A stretch of DNA of 64,000 nt, taken from the NCBI GenBank assembly GCA_963662175.1, contig OY759216.1, positions 50,609,087-50,673,086 on the forward strand, in the 5' to 3' direction. The position numbers were made by a program, and so were the translations under genes. Shown piece by piece: positions 49,976-61,739 of this stretch (position 1 is its first letter; every line of letters begins with the position of its first letter). The DNA is from Aradus depressus (lineage: Eukaryota > Arthropoda > Insecta > Hemiptera > Aradidae). The notes under the pieces were generated by a model, which ran no database searches, was not told the origin of the DNA, and was given only the letters and a program-made list of their open reading frames with translations.

Positions 49976-50479
49976 ACCTTGTTTTGTTTTAACGGAAATA
50001 CATATTATTATTATACAATTATAATATATCATTACATTATTATATTCATATAATCGCCAATGTTTGCTCAGAGGTAAAAGCTCAGCTCATTTCGGAACTA
50101 CCTTTATCTGTAAAAATATAAATTTCGGCTCTGTTTATGGAAGGCACCCTTCAATGTGTGATCAGATGATTTTCCTCTGTAGTATTGTTATCATATAAAG
50201 GCTGAGTTGCCAAACATGTTCTGAGTATTCCTGTAAAGTGCCCTCTCAGAGATATCGACTTTCCAACCTGAATGAATAAACAAGAGAGAGCTGAACATTC
50301 AAACCATTGATGTTGACTCTCTTAATAAGTTTAACTTCTGTACCTGTACTCATTTTTGAATAACTCCTCAGAAGGATAATTTAAAAATCACAGTGTACTT
50401 TTACTGTTATTATTGATAACTAGCAGGTTACTGGACTTTGCAACTTTTCGCACGTTACTAACGCTATATACCCGGCGCA
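49976..50479. other. No gene seen
   Basis: AT-rich DNA with no recognised repeat or frame. Confidence 0.4.
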
Positions 50480-50697
50480 ATGCAGTCCTTTCAGTCCAAA
50501 ACCATCCTTGATACTATATTTCCAAACTTATCCTACACAATGATCTCAAAGTTCCTTTTGTCCGGTCCCGCTTTTGAATGTTTAACTCCAATCTTTCCTT
50601 CAATAACAATACTGTTGCTCGATCCTTGTCATCAAGTTCCCATACAGACGATCTTCCCCGAAGCCTGAGGCGGTACTGGCCAAGAGACCTACTATGA
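50480..50697 (+). pseudogene. LINE ORF2 C-terminal remnant
   Basis: Frames joined by shifts give VQSFQSKT, LILHNDLKVPFV and the family ending RSLRRYWPRDLL. It belongs to a Jockey-like lineage close to the 35324 copy. Confidence 0.6.
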
Positions 50698-50869
50698 TGA
50701 GATAGCGACCTGGAAGTGCTGGTTGTGACTAGCTTCTTCCCTCATTGTCGTCTTTCAGCTCTCCAGTCTCTTTCGGTCTGCCTATACTGCTAGTCAGGGA
50801 GGTACGGGGTACCGCCCATGCTCCCGTGACCTTATCTACCTAAAATTTGTTTTTCCTATGATTTATCAT

Positions 50870-51365
50870 ATAATTATGTACATAGTGTTCTTTATATTTG
50901 TTTTATATTTTTCTTATGTACGTTACTTTTTCCACTATAATTTTTTTTTATTTAGTCTTACTATTATTAAAAATGATATATTTCTAATTATTATGTTTTA
51001 TTTTGAATCTTTATAGTTTTATCTTTATAGTGAACCATCATTGTATTATGCTCTGCCGATTTTATTGTCGATTTTTAATAATTTAATTGAATATTTTTCA
51101 TATTCATATAGATCTTCTTTACACACATTCTTCTATTTATATAGATACTTTTCTTCATAATTAAGCCGTCCTTTTTAATTTTTTTTTTATCTTTATTTAT
51201 TATTGTCTAGTTTTTTCCATTGTAGCACTGATTTATTTATATTCGTATTTTATCTTTGTGCCGCGTACTGATACTTTATTTCATTGTATACTTTTCTCTT
51301 TGTCTCTGTATGTATTTATTCTTAGGGAACCTCGTTCCTTGAATAAAAATTTCTTTTCATTTCAT
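50870..51365 (+). mobile_element. 3' UTR of a second LINE type
   Basis: The last part (CTCTGTATGTATTTATTCTTAGGGAACC, split here by length, then TTTCTTTTCATTTCATTTC) matches in reverse the left end of the CR1/L2-like copy at 53568-54580, so this is a 5'-truncated 3' end with a TTTCA-type tail. Confidence 0.6.
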
Positions 51366-51440
51366 TTCAACCCCATAAGAACGACACTATTGATTTTCAT
51401 TGACAAACGGATGGGAGGATTAGGGAGAGACTTAACGCGT
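51366..51440 (+). repeat. Family B fragment
   Basis: CCCCATAAGAACGACACTATT and ATTAGGGAGAGACTTAAC: a single module. Confidence 0.45.
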
Positions 51441-52204
51441 TTTTCGATTGATCAACAAAATAATAATCAGAAAAATTTTGGGAAAAGGTTCTTTATTTAC
51501 TAAATATATTGCGGATCAATTTTTGTGTTCTACGATTTATACGGTAATCATTGCAGTGAGTTAACTTTATTGTATAATTTTAACTTTGGATGAAGAGTAA
51601 TAAAATTTCAATTATCTCCGTTTTTACTTATTAGCAACTTTATTGGTTTTTTTTAATACAATCATGAGATGTAATAAAGCCTTCATTAAAGCATGAGACT
51701 AACAACATATATCCAGCAGGATGCAAGAAATATAACTCAATATCGCCTGATAAATTATTTCCAGTGTGTATCTGTTGATTAGAGAGCCAAGGTTGGTGTG
51801 ACGCGGGTCTGTAATTACGAAGCCATACTCGGGTTCTAGACTCCATCCAGGCCGTGTCATTTCTCTAATCCACCTCACCTCCATACATGTGTCTCTAGCT
51901 GGGTTTCAGTGTTGTCCAAAACGTTGCTCTTCAAAAAAAACCTATAAGGCGCTATAAAATTAAATAGTCATGCCTTCAGAAACGACAGCTTTCATCCTTT
52001 GTACATTTTAATGTGAAAATAGGCTGTAGTTTGCTTGGATGTTGTAAAAAATCACCTCAAATCCAAAATGAGAATGCTGGACCGTTTTGAGACAGAAACC
52101 AACTCAAATATTGATTCTCAAGCCAATGATACAACTCGCACACTTATGGATTCAGTAGGTGAACATTTACTGGATATCACATAAACAGACCTTTTTTTAT
52201 TTCT
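51441..52204. other. No gene assigned
   Basis: Overlapping minus-strand frames at 51640-51884 (60-68 codons) include MTRPGWSLEPEYGFV. I do not recognise them, and no splice or promoter context supports them. Confidence 0.25.
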
Positions 52205-52760
52205 TCAGCTTTACGATGTTATATAGTCGATAAGAAATTCGATGTTTTCACAGGAATTTCATGTTCAAATCGGCCGAAGGGGAGAAGGGGATTATGGGAA
52301 GGCTTAACACAAAATCTCTAATAGCTGCTGTTGGAATGAATGTATTGACACAAAATTTCATATGTAAATTCAAAGTCCTATAAGGACGACACCTATAAAT
52401 TTTTATCGGAAACAGCCAATGGGGGGGGGGGGGGGGGGGGGGGCAGAAAAGGGTTTAACACAAAAAATTCCAATAACTGGCCGATACAATGAATTTATTT
52501 CTGGTTTTATACATAAATTCAAAAACCCAAAAGAATGGTGCCTATTAATTTTCCGGGAAATCGGTCGAAGGGAAAAATAAAAAGAGAAAAGGGGTCGACT
52601 TAAATTCCCTAATAACTGCCGATGTATTGAATTTATCGACAAAAAATTTGAGCATTCAGAAGGTAATACATAAGTCAATTTTTATGTTTTAGCCCAAACG
52701 GTAAACATAATTTGTGCTAGGGAAGACATAGCCGATGATTCCCAAACAATGTTTTTGAAT
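52205..52760 (+). repeat. Family B repeat with 23-bp poly-G
   Basis: Several modules (AATCGGCCGAAGGGG, AAGGACGACACCTATAAAT, AATAACTGGCCGATAC), a G run at 52421-52443 where other copies have a shorter purine tract, and a decayed 3' end GCCGATGATTCCC. Confidence 0.7.
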
Positions 52761-52784
52761 GTTTTTTTTTTTATTTTTCATGAG

Positions 52785-53095
52785 GAACATATCGAGATAA
52801 CTCTAATATATAGAATGTATCGACACAAAATTTTATATGTGTATCCAAAACTCTATAAGGTCGATCGATAACTAGTAATTTTCAGTTGAATCGGCCAAAA
52901 GGAAAAGGGGGATTAGGGGGGGGGGGGGGGGGGGGGCTTAACACAAAAAATTTGTTATATATATATATAATGTATTGACACAAAATTTAATATGAGGATT
53001 CTTGATTTTTATAGAAAGAACGTAAATTTAATTGGTTAATTCCTGGTTGGGAACTATGTACACAGCCGGTGGTTCACTGACGACTTTTTTTGAAT
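52785..53095 (+). repeat. Family B repeat, second copy with 21-bp poly-G
   Basis: One module, a G run at 52916-52936, a TA microsatellite, then the 3' end GCCGGTGGTTCACTGACGAC and poly-T. It directly follows the previous copy in the same orientation. Confidence 0.7.
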
Positions 53096-53567
53096 GGTGT
53101 TATTTATTTTTGGGGTGGTACATATCGTGAAGGGTGTGGTTGGGGTGATTTACGACAAAATCAACAAGCACATTATGGTTGGGAGAGGGAGGAACAAGTA
53201 TAAAAAATTCATAACCCCCTTCTATTAGCTGTCAGATCCCGTCCCGTCCTCATCCTTTCAGGGGGGAAATCTCAGCTCTGTATTGACTCCGGATCACCTC
53301 CTCTATCAGATAGGACGAAGGGCCATCTTCTTCTTAGCCCTTCCGGAAATTGGGATGAAATCTGAAGGGAATTCAACCATCTTAGACTCATTTTCTCGGA
53401 AAAATTTACCAAAAGGCAATTTCATTCATGTTCAATGGTCATTCATTTACCAGTGAATACGTTTTGACCATAAGTACTACCGTATTAATGTATATGTGAC
53501 TGGAACTTTGTGAGCGCTTTAACGCAGAAACGATTGTTAGCTACGAACTTGAAATTTGAAATGATGA
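53096..53567. other. No gene; repeat D piece at the end
   Basis: GC-moderate DNA (53200-53400) without frames. From 53480 GTGACTGGAACTTTGTGAGCG and GCTACGAACTTGAAATTTG belong to repeat D in reverse. Confidence 0.4.
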
Positions 53568-54580
53568 AAAATGAAATGAAAAGAAAATGAAAAAGAAAAG
53601 AAATTTTATCATTCTGGGACCAAGGTTCCCTAAGAATAAGTACATACAGAGTAAAGAAAATGAAACAGTGAAATATAGTATCAGTGCAAAGAAATAAAAA
53701 GATAGGTAGGTAAATAAAAATTGGAGAAAAACTATACAACTAAAAAATAGATAAACAAAAGATAAACAGGAAATAAAAAAACAGGAAAAAACATAAAATT
53801 AACAACTTCAATATGATGAAAAAAAAATAAATAAAAGTATCTACAAAAATAAAAGAGAATAAATAAAAAAGAAAAAAAGAAAATCTATATAACTAAGAAA
53901 TAAATAAAATTGATAATATAAATATAAATCGACCGAGCGTAGTACTATGATGGTTGATTATAAAAGAGAAGGAAGGATGCCCAGCCAAGGTTAAAAATAA
54001 AATTAATTTAGAAAGCAGAAAATAAGTTAAGATAAAAATAAATAAATGCATAATAAAAATATATTAATGTGTAAATGAGCCAAAAAGGAATAATATTGAT
54101 TATGATCGAATAATTTAGGAAATATGATAAAAAAAATATAATAAAATAGGGAATGACAAAGACAAAAAGAGTGAGAGAGAAAAAAAAGGGAAAAGTAATT
54201 TGAATGATTAGATAATTAAGGTTGACGAATTAGAGAATACGGGGGAGAGATCAAAGAGGAGTGGATTGTTTAGTGAAGAGATATTGGAATAGTGAGGATT
54301 TGAAGGAAGCCACGGAAGGAGAGTGACGGATTGGGGGAAGCAGGGAGTTCCAAAGAGAGGGGGCCTGGACAAGAAATGATTTGTGGAAGGCTGAGGAGCG
54401 ATGGGAGGAGATGAAGAGGTCTGAAGGACGGGATCTAGTGTGCCTCTGGTGAACCGAGGACTGAAATTGAAACATTTGGTAGAGATAGTAGGGTTCTTTG
54501 GATTTAAGCATTAGGAAGAGGAAGGAGCCTAGGAGGTAGCTCCGGCGGTAGGGGGGTTTGAGCCATTTCAACTCGGGAAT
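53568..54580 (-). mobile_element. 5'-truncated CR1/L2-like LINE
   Basis: The minus-strand frame of 106 codons (54251-54571) has VHQRHTRSR, HKSFLVQAPSLWNSLLPPIR and SVASFKSSLFQYL, the classic C-terminus of CR1/L2/Daphne-type ORF2. An A-rich 3' UTR of about 680 bp follows and ends in TTTCTTTTCATTTC-type sequence at 53568. This is a different LINE superfamily from the Jockey-like copies. Confidence 0.8.
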
Positions 54581-54779
54581 ATGAGCGTCTCTAGGGACAT
54601 CGAAAACAAATCTGACATGGCATGATGATGTTACTTGATGCGCTAACTTAGACCTGATTACAATTTCTCCTCTCTACTTCAGAACTTAAGTACATTTTAC
54701 AAAACACCGCTTATATTTATGAACTAATAAAAATTATTTTCAAATAAATGTTGTAGAGAAAATTAAAAGGCACATTTTA

Positions 54780-55790
54780 TATTCAACAAATTTTTTCGAA
54801 GGCTGCTCGGTTTCCGAGATACAAACCGAAAACTGTCCTAAAATATCGTTTCGAAACCAATATTTCAGACGTTTGCTTGATTTATGCAAAAACGGAAAGT
54901 TCTATCGAAAAATTGATTCTTATCAAAAATGTTCCTTATTAAATTTTTAACCACTTGTGAAGAAAAAGCAATTGAGGGTACTTCAGCACTTGTGAAGAAA
55001 AGGGAATGATGTCTTTACCACTTATAAAGAAATACAATTGTAGCCTCCAAGACTTGTGGAGAAATAAGATTGTAGCTACTTAACACTCGTACTTGAATTC
55101 TTCTTTGGTGCTTCACTCACCAACCGGGATCTAACTTTATGTTACTTAATTCGCTTGGCTAAAACGAGAGGTATTATAATTATTAATCCTTGGGGGGTTT
55201 CAATGATAACACAAACTAGGCTGTTAATATAACTACTTTGAGAATGTATTTAAATATCAGAACTCAAGTCATATAACAAAAAAATATAATAATAATTTGA
55301 ATTAGGAACACAGTTATAGCGTAATGTTTAAATTGTGACGTATTGCAACGAATTTTAAAATACCTTTTATTTATCGGTAGTTTTTTTGTTAAACTGAAAT
55401 TCAATGTTTTCATATTTTTCAAGTGAAAATATGTGTACGGGAAATGTTTAATGGACATTTATTCATTCGTCTGCTAGAAATCAAGGATTAGGTTTTGCTG
55501 TTAATTTCAAAATAATTATTTGCTTATTAAAGAAATTCGTTGAATCACCGACAATGTATTTTTTCTACGCGAATTACTCAACTAACCCTCTCCCCCTGAA
55601 ACCAATCTATTGATTTGGTTGGAACTGAATTCTCATAATAAATACAGTGTTATTGGTCCTATCGCAAATCTGAGGGACACATGAGCAATTGGAAATTTCC
55701 GTTGAAAATGTTGATTTATGCATGATTACAGTACTTTCTTATAAGATACCAAGTGTTCATCCTATAGTATGCTATAAAGTAAAAATCTAC
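54780..55790. repeat. Dispersed repeat C pieces with a family B fragment
   Basis: 54780-54960 and 55310-55400 carry C motifs (CCGAAAACTGTCC, CAGACGTTTGCTTGATTTA, AATGTTTAAATTGTGACG). 55535-55612 is a reverse B fragment (TTGAATCACCGACAATGTA, CCCTCTCCCCCTGAAACC). 55613-55790 is again C (TTATTGGTCCTATCGCAAATC, TACAGTACTTTCTTATA). Between 54955 and 55090 a decayed repeat of ACTTGTGAAGAAA occurs four times. Confidence 0.45.
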
Positions 55791-55814
55791 CAACAATCTG
55801 AGTTTGTGAGAGAG

Positions 55815-56690
55815 GAAGGCCACATAGCGGTAGCTCAAGGGTATTATGATGTTTAAAGTTTCAAAAAGTGAGGAGTTGCAATTTGAGAGTGTACGAAGTC
55901 ACGGTTCCATCTCCTGGGAGGATTGTGTGGCAAGTGTGTTGAAGAATGTGAGTATAGTTTTGTGTGTGAATGCAATTTGCTGTGGTAACGATTATAAAGT
56001 CACTGTATTGTGTTTATCATGAGGTCATTGTGGAGTGTTGCTTACGTACGGTGTAATGGGCTTTGTGTAATGAGTCTGAGTGCCTTTGATTGGAAAACCT
56101 GAATACACTTTAGATTAGATGTTTTAGCCAAACCATAAATTTGTGAACTTTCAGTTACGGCTTTGTATTAGGACTAATTTTGAATGTCTGTTCAGAAGGG
56201 GATAAAGCATCTTATGTCTTTTGATTAGTATATTAGTGTTTCAAGTCAAACTTCTGTTCAATGTAGATCCTAAATATCTCAGTGTTAAATAGATAAAACA
56301 AACTTATTTTTGAAATATTGTCTATTCCACTAAAGATATATATACATATATAACTGCCGGTTTCGGCTTTATACCATCGTCAGGTCTAGTTATGAACAGT
56401 TCATAACTAGACCTGACGATGGTATAAAGCCGAAACCGGTAGTTATATATGTATATATATCTTTAGTGGAATAGACAATATTTCAAAAATAAGTTTGTTT
56501 TATCTATTTATTACAAGTTTCCACAATATGTCCGCGTTTCTCAACTTAGAAATCTCAGTGTTAGTCTGAGGGAGGGGCTTGTTGTACATAAAAACGGCGA
56601 GACATGTATCTCGTCTTTGTGTGAATGTTATAGTTTGTGATTTGTCCGTGTGGAGTTTAGTTTACCAAATGTTAATGTAACCATAAAACT
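55815..56690 (-). pseudogene. Decayed Jockey-like LINE, split by a palindromic insertion
   Basis: The 3' UTR motif GTGAGAGAGGAAGGCCAC and coding end (CACGGTTCCATCTCCTGGG, GTTTATCATGAGGTCATTG, CCTGAATACACTTTAGATT) run to 56275. After the insertion, coding continues (TGTTAGTCTGAGGGAGGGG, CTTGTTGTACATAAAAACG) to about 56690. It matches 17090-17650. Many frame breaks. Confidence 0.75.
56276..56563. mobile_element. Palindromic insertion with hammerhead-like motifs
   Basis: Flanked by ATCTCAGTGTTA at 56276-56287 and 56552-56563, a 12-bp target duplication in a LINE. From 56288 to about 56510 it is a nearly perfect palindrome, centre about 56398, arms about 110 bp. Each arm carries CTGACGATGG...GCCGAAACCGGT, which matches a hammerhead core with a short stem II (GGT/GCC) and a tiny stem III (ACC/GGT). 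The unpaired last 40 bp end TTCTCAACTTAGAA. There is no coding sequence. Confidence 0.85.
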
Positions 56691-57246
56691 TAAGATATGT
56701 GGATAGTAAAAAATATATAAAATATTTCGGAGAGATTTTGGATTCAATGCCTAGTAGAGTTTACGAAAATTACTCATTTATTATGACAATATTTCGGGAC
56801 TTATCTCGAATAGGAATTACTCGAAAACCGAACGACCTGAAAAAAATCGTATTGCATCTAAAATGTCTTTTAGCTACCTCTACAGCGTTTACTTGGAAAG
56901 ATTTTTGTTTAGGTCATGAACATTAGCGGTGTCTTAGAAAATGTATTTAGACTTCGAAGTAAAGTAGTCAATTTTTGCCACAATCTAATGAGATCTAAGC
57001 TAGCACATGCAGTTTCTTCATTCCAAATTTCAAGTTCATAGCTACATTCGTTCTTGCGTTAGAGCAGTTTTCCACCCGCACACTGGCATCATTGCGAACA
57101 TGGTCAATACGTATTCAGGCGACCTTGAATCGTAAAAATCCATTGATTGCACTTTGATTTTCGTACTGTTACAAACGATACTTTCATATGTTATAAGAAA
57201 GCAAAAAAAAAGATAACTTTAGGCTACATCGGGATTTTCTTTTCCT
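56691..57246. repeat. Spacer, then dispersed repeat D
   Basis: A 75-codon plus frame at 56699-56926 has no known motif. From about 56990 to 57215 lies repeat D (AATCTAATGAGATCTAAGC, CCAAATTTCAAGTTCATAGC, ATACTTTCATATG, TATAAGAAAGC). Confidence 0.5.
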
Positions 57247-57597
57247 CGACTTAGATAAGCACTGAAAGGTTTTTTCAGAAGTTATTAACATTCTCAAAGG
57301 TCAACCATACACTCACCGACTTAGATAAGCATTAAAATGTTTCTTTAGAAGTTTTTAACGTCTTCAAAGGTCAACCATACACCCACCGACTTGGATAAGC
57401 ACTGAAAGGTTTCTTCAGAAGTTATTAATGTCCTCCGAAGGTCAACCATACACTCTCCGACAGATAAGCACTGAAAGGTTTCTTCAGAAGTTATTAACAT
57501 CAACTAGACACTCACCGACTTAGATAAGCCTTGAAAGGTTTCTTCAGAAGTTATTAACAACAACCTCCGAAGGTCAACCATACACTCACCGACTTAG
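57247..57597 (+). repeat. 70-bp tandem repeat, five copies
   Basis: CGACTTAGATAAGCACTGAA starts units at 57247, 57317, 57387, 57458 and 57515, and a sixth start at 57590 decays. Each unit contains TTCTTCAGAAGTTATTAAC and AAGGTCAACCATACACTC. The fourth unit has lost about 13 bp. Confidence 0.92.
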
Positions 57598-58584
57598 ATT
57601 TGGTTGGTTTCGTTATATGAAATTTACGAATCAGTTTAAATCATTCACTAAACTATAGAAATATAAGAGTTTCTTCTGGTGAGACTGTACTAATTTTTAT
57701 TCAAATGGCGGTAAACTGAACACGGAATCCGCGCATCGTCAAGTTTAAACTTTTAATCTCTCGACCTGAAGGAGTTTTATTTTCAAGAGCGAAAGAAAAA
57801 GTTTTTAAACAAAAGTTTTTTTTTGAACTTTGCATTTTTAGAGAAGTACTGACAAACATTTAGTGTTAAATTAAATACCAGTAACTGGTGGGGCTTGGTT
57901 TCTAACAGGAAGTCCAAATTTAAAGTTTATGATAAGCAGGTGAAAGTGAATTCAGGGCGATTGATTGATTGCAGGGGTCGGCTCCATACCCATGTTATCT
58001 GAAGCCTGAAGGCCCATATAACACCCCCTCACTAGTATTCAATTACCTGCTCTCCTACCTTCTTGAGCAAGGTACTTTGATGGCTCTGTTTCCTCAACTC
58101 ATCTATGGTGAGGAACGTCAGAAGAGGTGTGAATAAAATTAATTGGTACAGAATATGTAGCGTGGTTTCTCTCATTACTTCACACCTTTTGCTGAGAATA
58201 TTCAGGGTCACTTTTTTCAAAGTCCTCCATGGTTGATGAAGAAGAGATGTTCTTCTTTTGTCATCCGGTCCTCTGATCAACTCTTTTGACTATCGACAAC
58301 CCTGTCTTTCCTCCAGAACTATTCTGAAATGCTCCTTTATGTTCCCTACTGAGGGATCATGCTTCAGGGCAAATCATCTGTTTATGATTTTTGTGAGATA
58401 TTTCTACATACATTGTTGCTCGTTTTTTCTTATTCACTTGTGGAGTTGCGTTTTTTAGTTAATATTGCAATACGGTTTTCCTATTTTATATTCTTCTTTT
58501 TTTTTCTGAAGAAGTTATATAATTAATTATGATGAAAGCTAATTCAAATAAACTTGATGTTCAAATCAGGATTATCTTAAAGAT
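57598..58584. other. Unassigned; 82-codon minus frame
   Basis: The minus frame 58280-58032 includes RRTSLLHQPWRTLKKVTLN and ends VGEQVIEY. I do not recognise it; it may be LINE debris related to the next feature or part of a host exon. Everything else here lacks features. Confidence 0.25.
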
Positions 58585-58880
58585 TTGTCAAAAATATCTG
58601 CAGAGTCAGATTAAATCATGCATTTTGTCGTAAATATTGGCAGAGGATCGGCAAAAATGTGACTCCTTTCTGTGAGGACTGTGGAATGACCGAGGATCCA
58701 GAGCATATTTATCATGTGTTGCAGTAAATATTCATATGCAAGGACCAAATTTATAGATAAGGTACTGAAGATAACAAAGATACCCCTAGTTACATGGACC
58801 TGCTCAGGCTTCCCAATAATCTCCATTCCGATAATTTATATTCATTTTTCCAGGAGATAGACGTGGATTTTTAAGTTTCA
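58585..58880 (+). pseudogene. LINE ORF2 terminal fragment with CCH motif
   Basis: Plus strand: WQRIGKNVTPFCEDCG, then EDPEHIYHVLQ, the Cys-rich C-terminal motif of I/R1-type LINEs, then after a break NLHSDNLYSFFQEIDVDF and a stop. Only the last 90 or so codons remain, with one stop and a frameshift. Confidence 0.6.
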
Positions 58881-59104
58881 CTTTTTAGAGACCATTCAAA
58901 AATTGTTTTCTGAAGTGGCTAATGGCTCAACGCTAAAGTCAAAAACAATAGAAAAAAAAAAAAAATCTCAAAGAACAAACTATGATGAATAACCCTCTGA
59001 TTTGAAAGAAAAAAATATTTTTTGCTACAGAATTAAATATTACAGCAAGTGTACTCAATGGTCAGGTTAGAAGGTTGTAGGTGTGTTGGTAATAATAATA
59101 GTAA
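58881..59104. other. AT-rich spacer
   Basis: Poly-A run near 58953. No frame or repeat recognised. Confidence 0.45.
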
Positions 59105-59415
59105 GTTCGTTATTATGACTCATGACTGGGGTTTTAACTTCGAGGTCATATCGCCTACTACCAAAATGCTCTTTCGTCACTCTCATGGACATGAGCCCGA
59201 CTCTACTATGCCTACCCTAAATTTGTATTCAACTAGGTCTTTATCGAGTACCAGACATCGTACAGGCTCGGGACCATCGCTTAACGTCCCCATCCAAAGG
59301 ATGGGGTTTGGAAGTTTATTTTATGTCCAAGATAATATAAACTAAAGGATGAGTCCAGCCGCGATCTTGAGCTCAATAAGCAAGTATGCATACCACTGAC
59401 CTTCCGGCTCCCCCT
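59105..59415 (-). mobile_element. Family A SINE, nearly complete, older
   Basis: 3' end ATGACTCATGACTGGGG, body (TTTCGTCACTCTCATGG, CTCGGGACCATCGC), a decayed hairpin and a head with lost B box (CCAGCCGCGATCTTGAGC) and GGAGCCGGAAGG. Confidence 0.75.
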
Positions 59416-59761
59416 TTTTCTTTTCTGTGTATATGTCTGCTTAGCGGCTGGCTGCTTATTTTTTTCTATAAATGTGGCTTCAAATAAAGAAATTAAAAAA
59501 AAAAATAAGTGTTACGCAGGAGTACGTGCAAGAGTATAAAGTTTGTGATTGCATGATGGTTTTATTACATTGTGCAATGCGATATAAGATAAGTCGTGAG
59601 ATGTAATCCGAAAAAAAGTTATCTACAGTTACAGAAAAATCGTCAGATCTAAAATCACATTGTTAAAAAAAAAAAATTCATATGAAAGTCATGTTTCATA
59701 TATAAAACCTTTAATTCATACGTTTTTCTTTTTTTAATATTAGTTTTCTTAACGTAATGTA

Positions 59762-59830
59762 TTAGGTTTTGAACCGCGATCTTGCGCTCAGTAAGCAAGC
59801 ACGCATACCACTAACCTACCGAGCGCCCTC
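59762..59830 (-). mobile_element. Family A SINE, tRNA head only
   Basis: GGGCGCTCGGTAGGTTAGTGG to GCTCAAG ATCGCGGTTCAAAACC in complement: A box and B box remain, the rest is missing. Confidence 0.65.
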
Positions 59831-60657
59831 CGTTAATTTATATATGTTTATTTCTTTATTTCACTCTTTGTGATTTGAGTAACGTGTGATCAAATCATTT
59901 TCATGAAAGAAGATTTATCTTAAAGAAATATAAAGTATTTCGAATTGATATATTTTAATAAAAATAGTCTCCATTGTATTTATTAATATTAGGAATTTTG
60001 TATCCAGTTTCTATTTACATTTCACGTTTGTTTGTATTCTAAGATTTAATATCGGTTGATAATTATCTATTATTATATGATAATTATATAAATTCTAATT
60101 TATAAGCTATTTTGATGTACAAAATAGTATGATCTAATTACCTTGTTCAAAGGTATGTTCAAAATTTATTATTATTATTATTATGGAATATTTTATATTT
60201 ATTCCTCACCATTAGTCACCGTTCAGTTTAAATTTTAGAATTGCAAAGGAAAACCATATTGGATTTTGTTTTTCTCCTTTTATTAAAATAAACTTTTTCT
60301 TGATGCTTTTGTAAGTTGGTGTATTAAAAAAAAAAAAATTCATGCTGAGCAAGCAGGAAATATTTCATTGCTATAAATCACAGATTTACACAATAACTCC
60401 TTCCATTCTCTGGCTATGCACAATGTAACACTTTTGACATACAACAGGGCGGTCTCCTTGCAGCAGCTCTTCATGACGATAAAAAATAACAGGATGACAA
60501 AAGAAATTAAAATGAGAGGAAGTAAAAAGTGATGAAAGTAAATAAAAGTAATGGGAGGTGAATCATTTAGAGAGGAGGGAGAAATCTATAAAATTTCGAA
60601 GATCGCATTACATATCTCATTAATCTCCTGAGGGATTGAAAGTATCCTTCATGTCCT
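59831..60657. other. No gene seen
   Basis: AT-rich with a short ATT microsatellite near 60168-60184. Confidence 0.45.
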
Positions 60658-60925
60658 TGTTATTTCACAAAAATATCTTGTCTAAAGATTCTATGTTGTG
60701 GTTGGTACATCATGAGATTATTGTGGAGCGTCTTGTTGCGTACTACGATGGACATTGTGTTGGGAGTCTGAGATAATTTGACTGAAAAAAAAACCTGATT
60801 ACGCATTATGGTTGGTGTTTTGGCTCTACCATAAATTTGTGATCTATATGTCTTGATTGGTTTGTGTGTGTCTTCTTCACGACGACATTTCAGGACGTTC
60901 TTACGATAGGAGTTGAACATTTTTT
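60658..60925 (-). pseudogene. Jockey-like LINE fragment
   Basis: The 86-codon minus frame contains TYRSQIYGRAKTPTIMRNQVF and NKTLHNNLMM, matching PLWTYGSQIYGSAKTSN and NRTLHNDLMI of the better copies, with decayed ends. Confidence 0.75.
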
Positions 60926-61739
60926 TTGTCAGTGACGTGGGGTAGACAAAAGCGGCGGGTATTTCCAGTGGATATTATATGTTGGGATTCGTTCGAATTT
61001 AGTTATTTCCATGTGCTACATCAAATTTCAATCTGCATAAGATGTATAAAAGCTAAAATAAATCCTTCTGGCGTGGCTGCCATTATCGTAATAACGACAA
61101 AGAATGGAAGGAAAGAACTATTTAGGACAATATAATGTGCAAGATTGCGGTTGTCCAAAAAGTAGATTACCAAAGGGTTAGTATTCTTTTCAGTGAAGGG
61201 GTTAACACGCAGCCACAGGAAGCATGTTGGCACTTGTACTCAAAAAGATTACTGATCCGATGGTACCCAAATACTGAGGTCCCCATTTTAGAAAGGCCGC
61301 CATATTGTAAATTATATTGCTCTAAGATACCTTTCCCCTATATACTGACAAAGTATCTGTTGGTTAAGTTAAATGGTATTTTGCAGGTAACTGACACTAA
61401 TAAAATAGTCGTTCTCAAGCAAAGTAAGCAATTTATCTACTCATTGCGTCGAAAAAAAAAAACCAAAGAAGAAGAAGATAGGTGAAATATAGCCAAGTTG
61501 GGCTCCTCGAAGATTGGCGAGTTGCCGAGATGGTTAACGACCTTCCCTCGCTCAGATGGCACAGCATCAAGACTCCACAGAATTAAATGTTGTAACGAGT
61601 TAGGAACGTATGGTCAAAGGCAAATCTCCAGTGTAGGAGTAATGATATAAAGGAAATTAAAGAAAAAAAATCAATTTTTTTGAAATTTTATTTTGTGTTC
61701 GAAATTTAATTACAATTGTTGCTTTCACACAACAACCGG
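60926..61739. other. Spacer with a tRNA-Ser/Leu-like A-box fragment
   Basis: At about 61515-61535 GAGTTGCCGAGATGGTTAACG resembles the 5' half of a Ser/Leu tRNA (GCCGAGTGGTTAAGG). No B box follows at proper spacing, so it is a tRNA-derived remnant at most. The 116-codon plus frame at 61135-61485 has no known motif. Confidence 0.3.

Noticed and set aside
61515..61590. Functional tRNA-Ser or tRNA-Leu gene
   Set aside because: Only a D-arm/A-box-like stretch is present; no T arm with GGTTCRA at the required spacing and no acceptor pairing.
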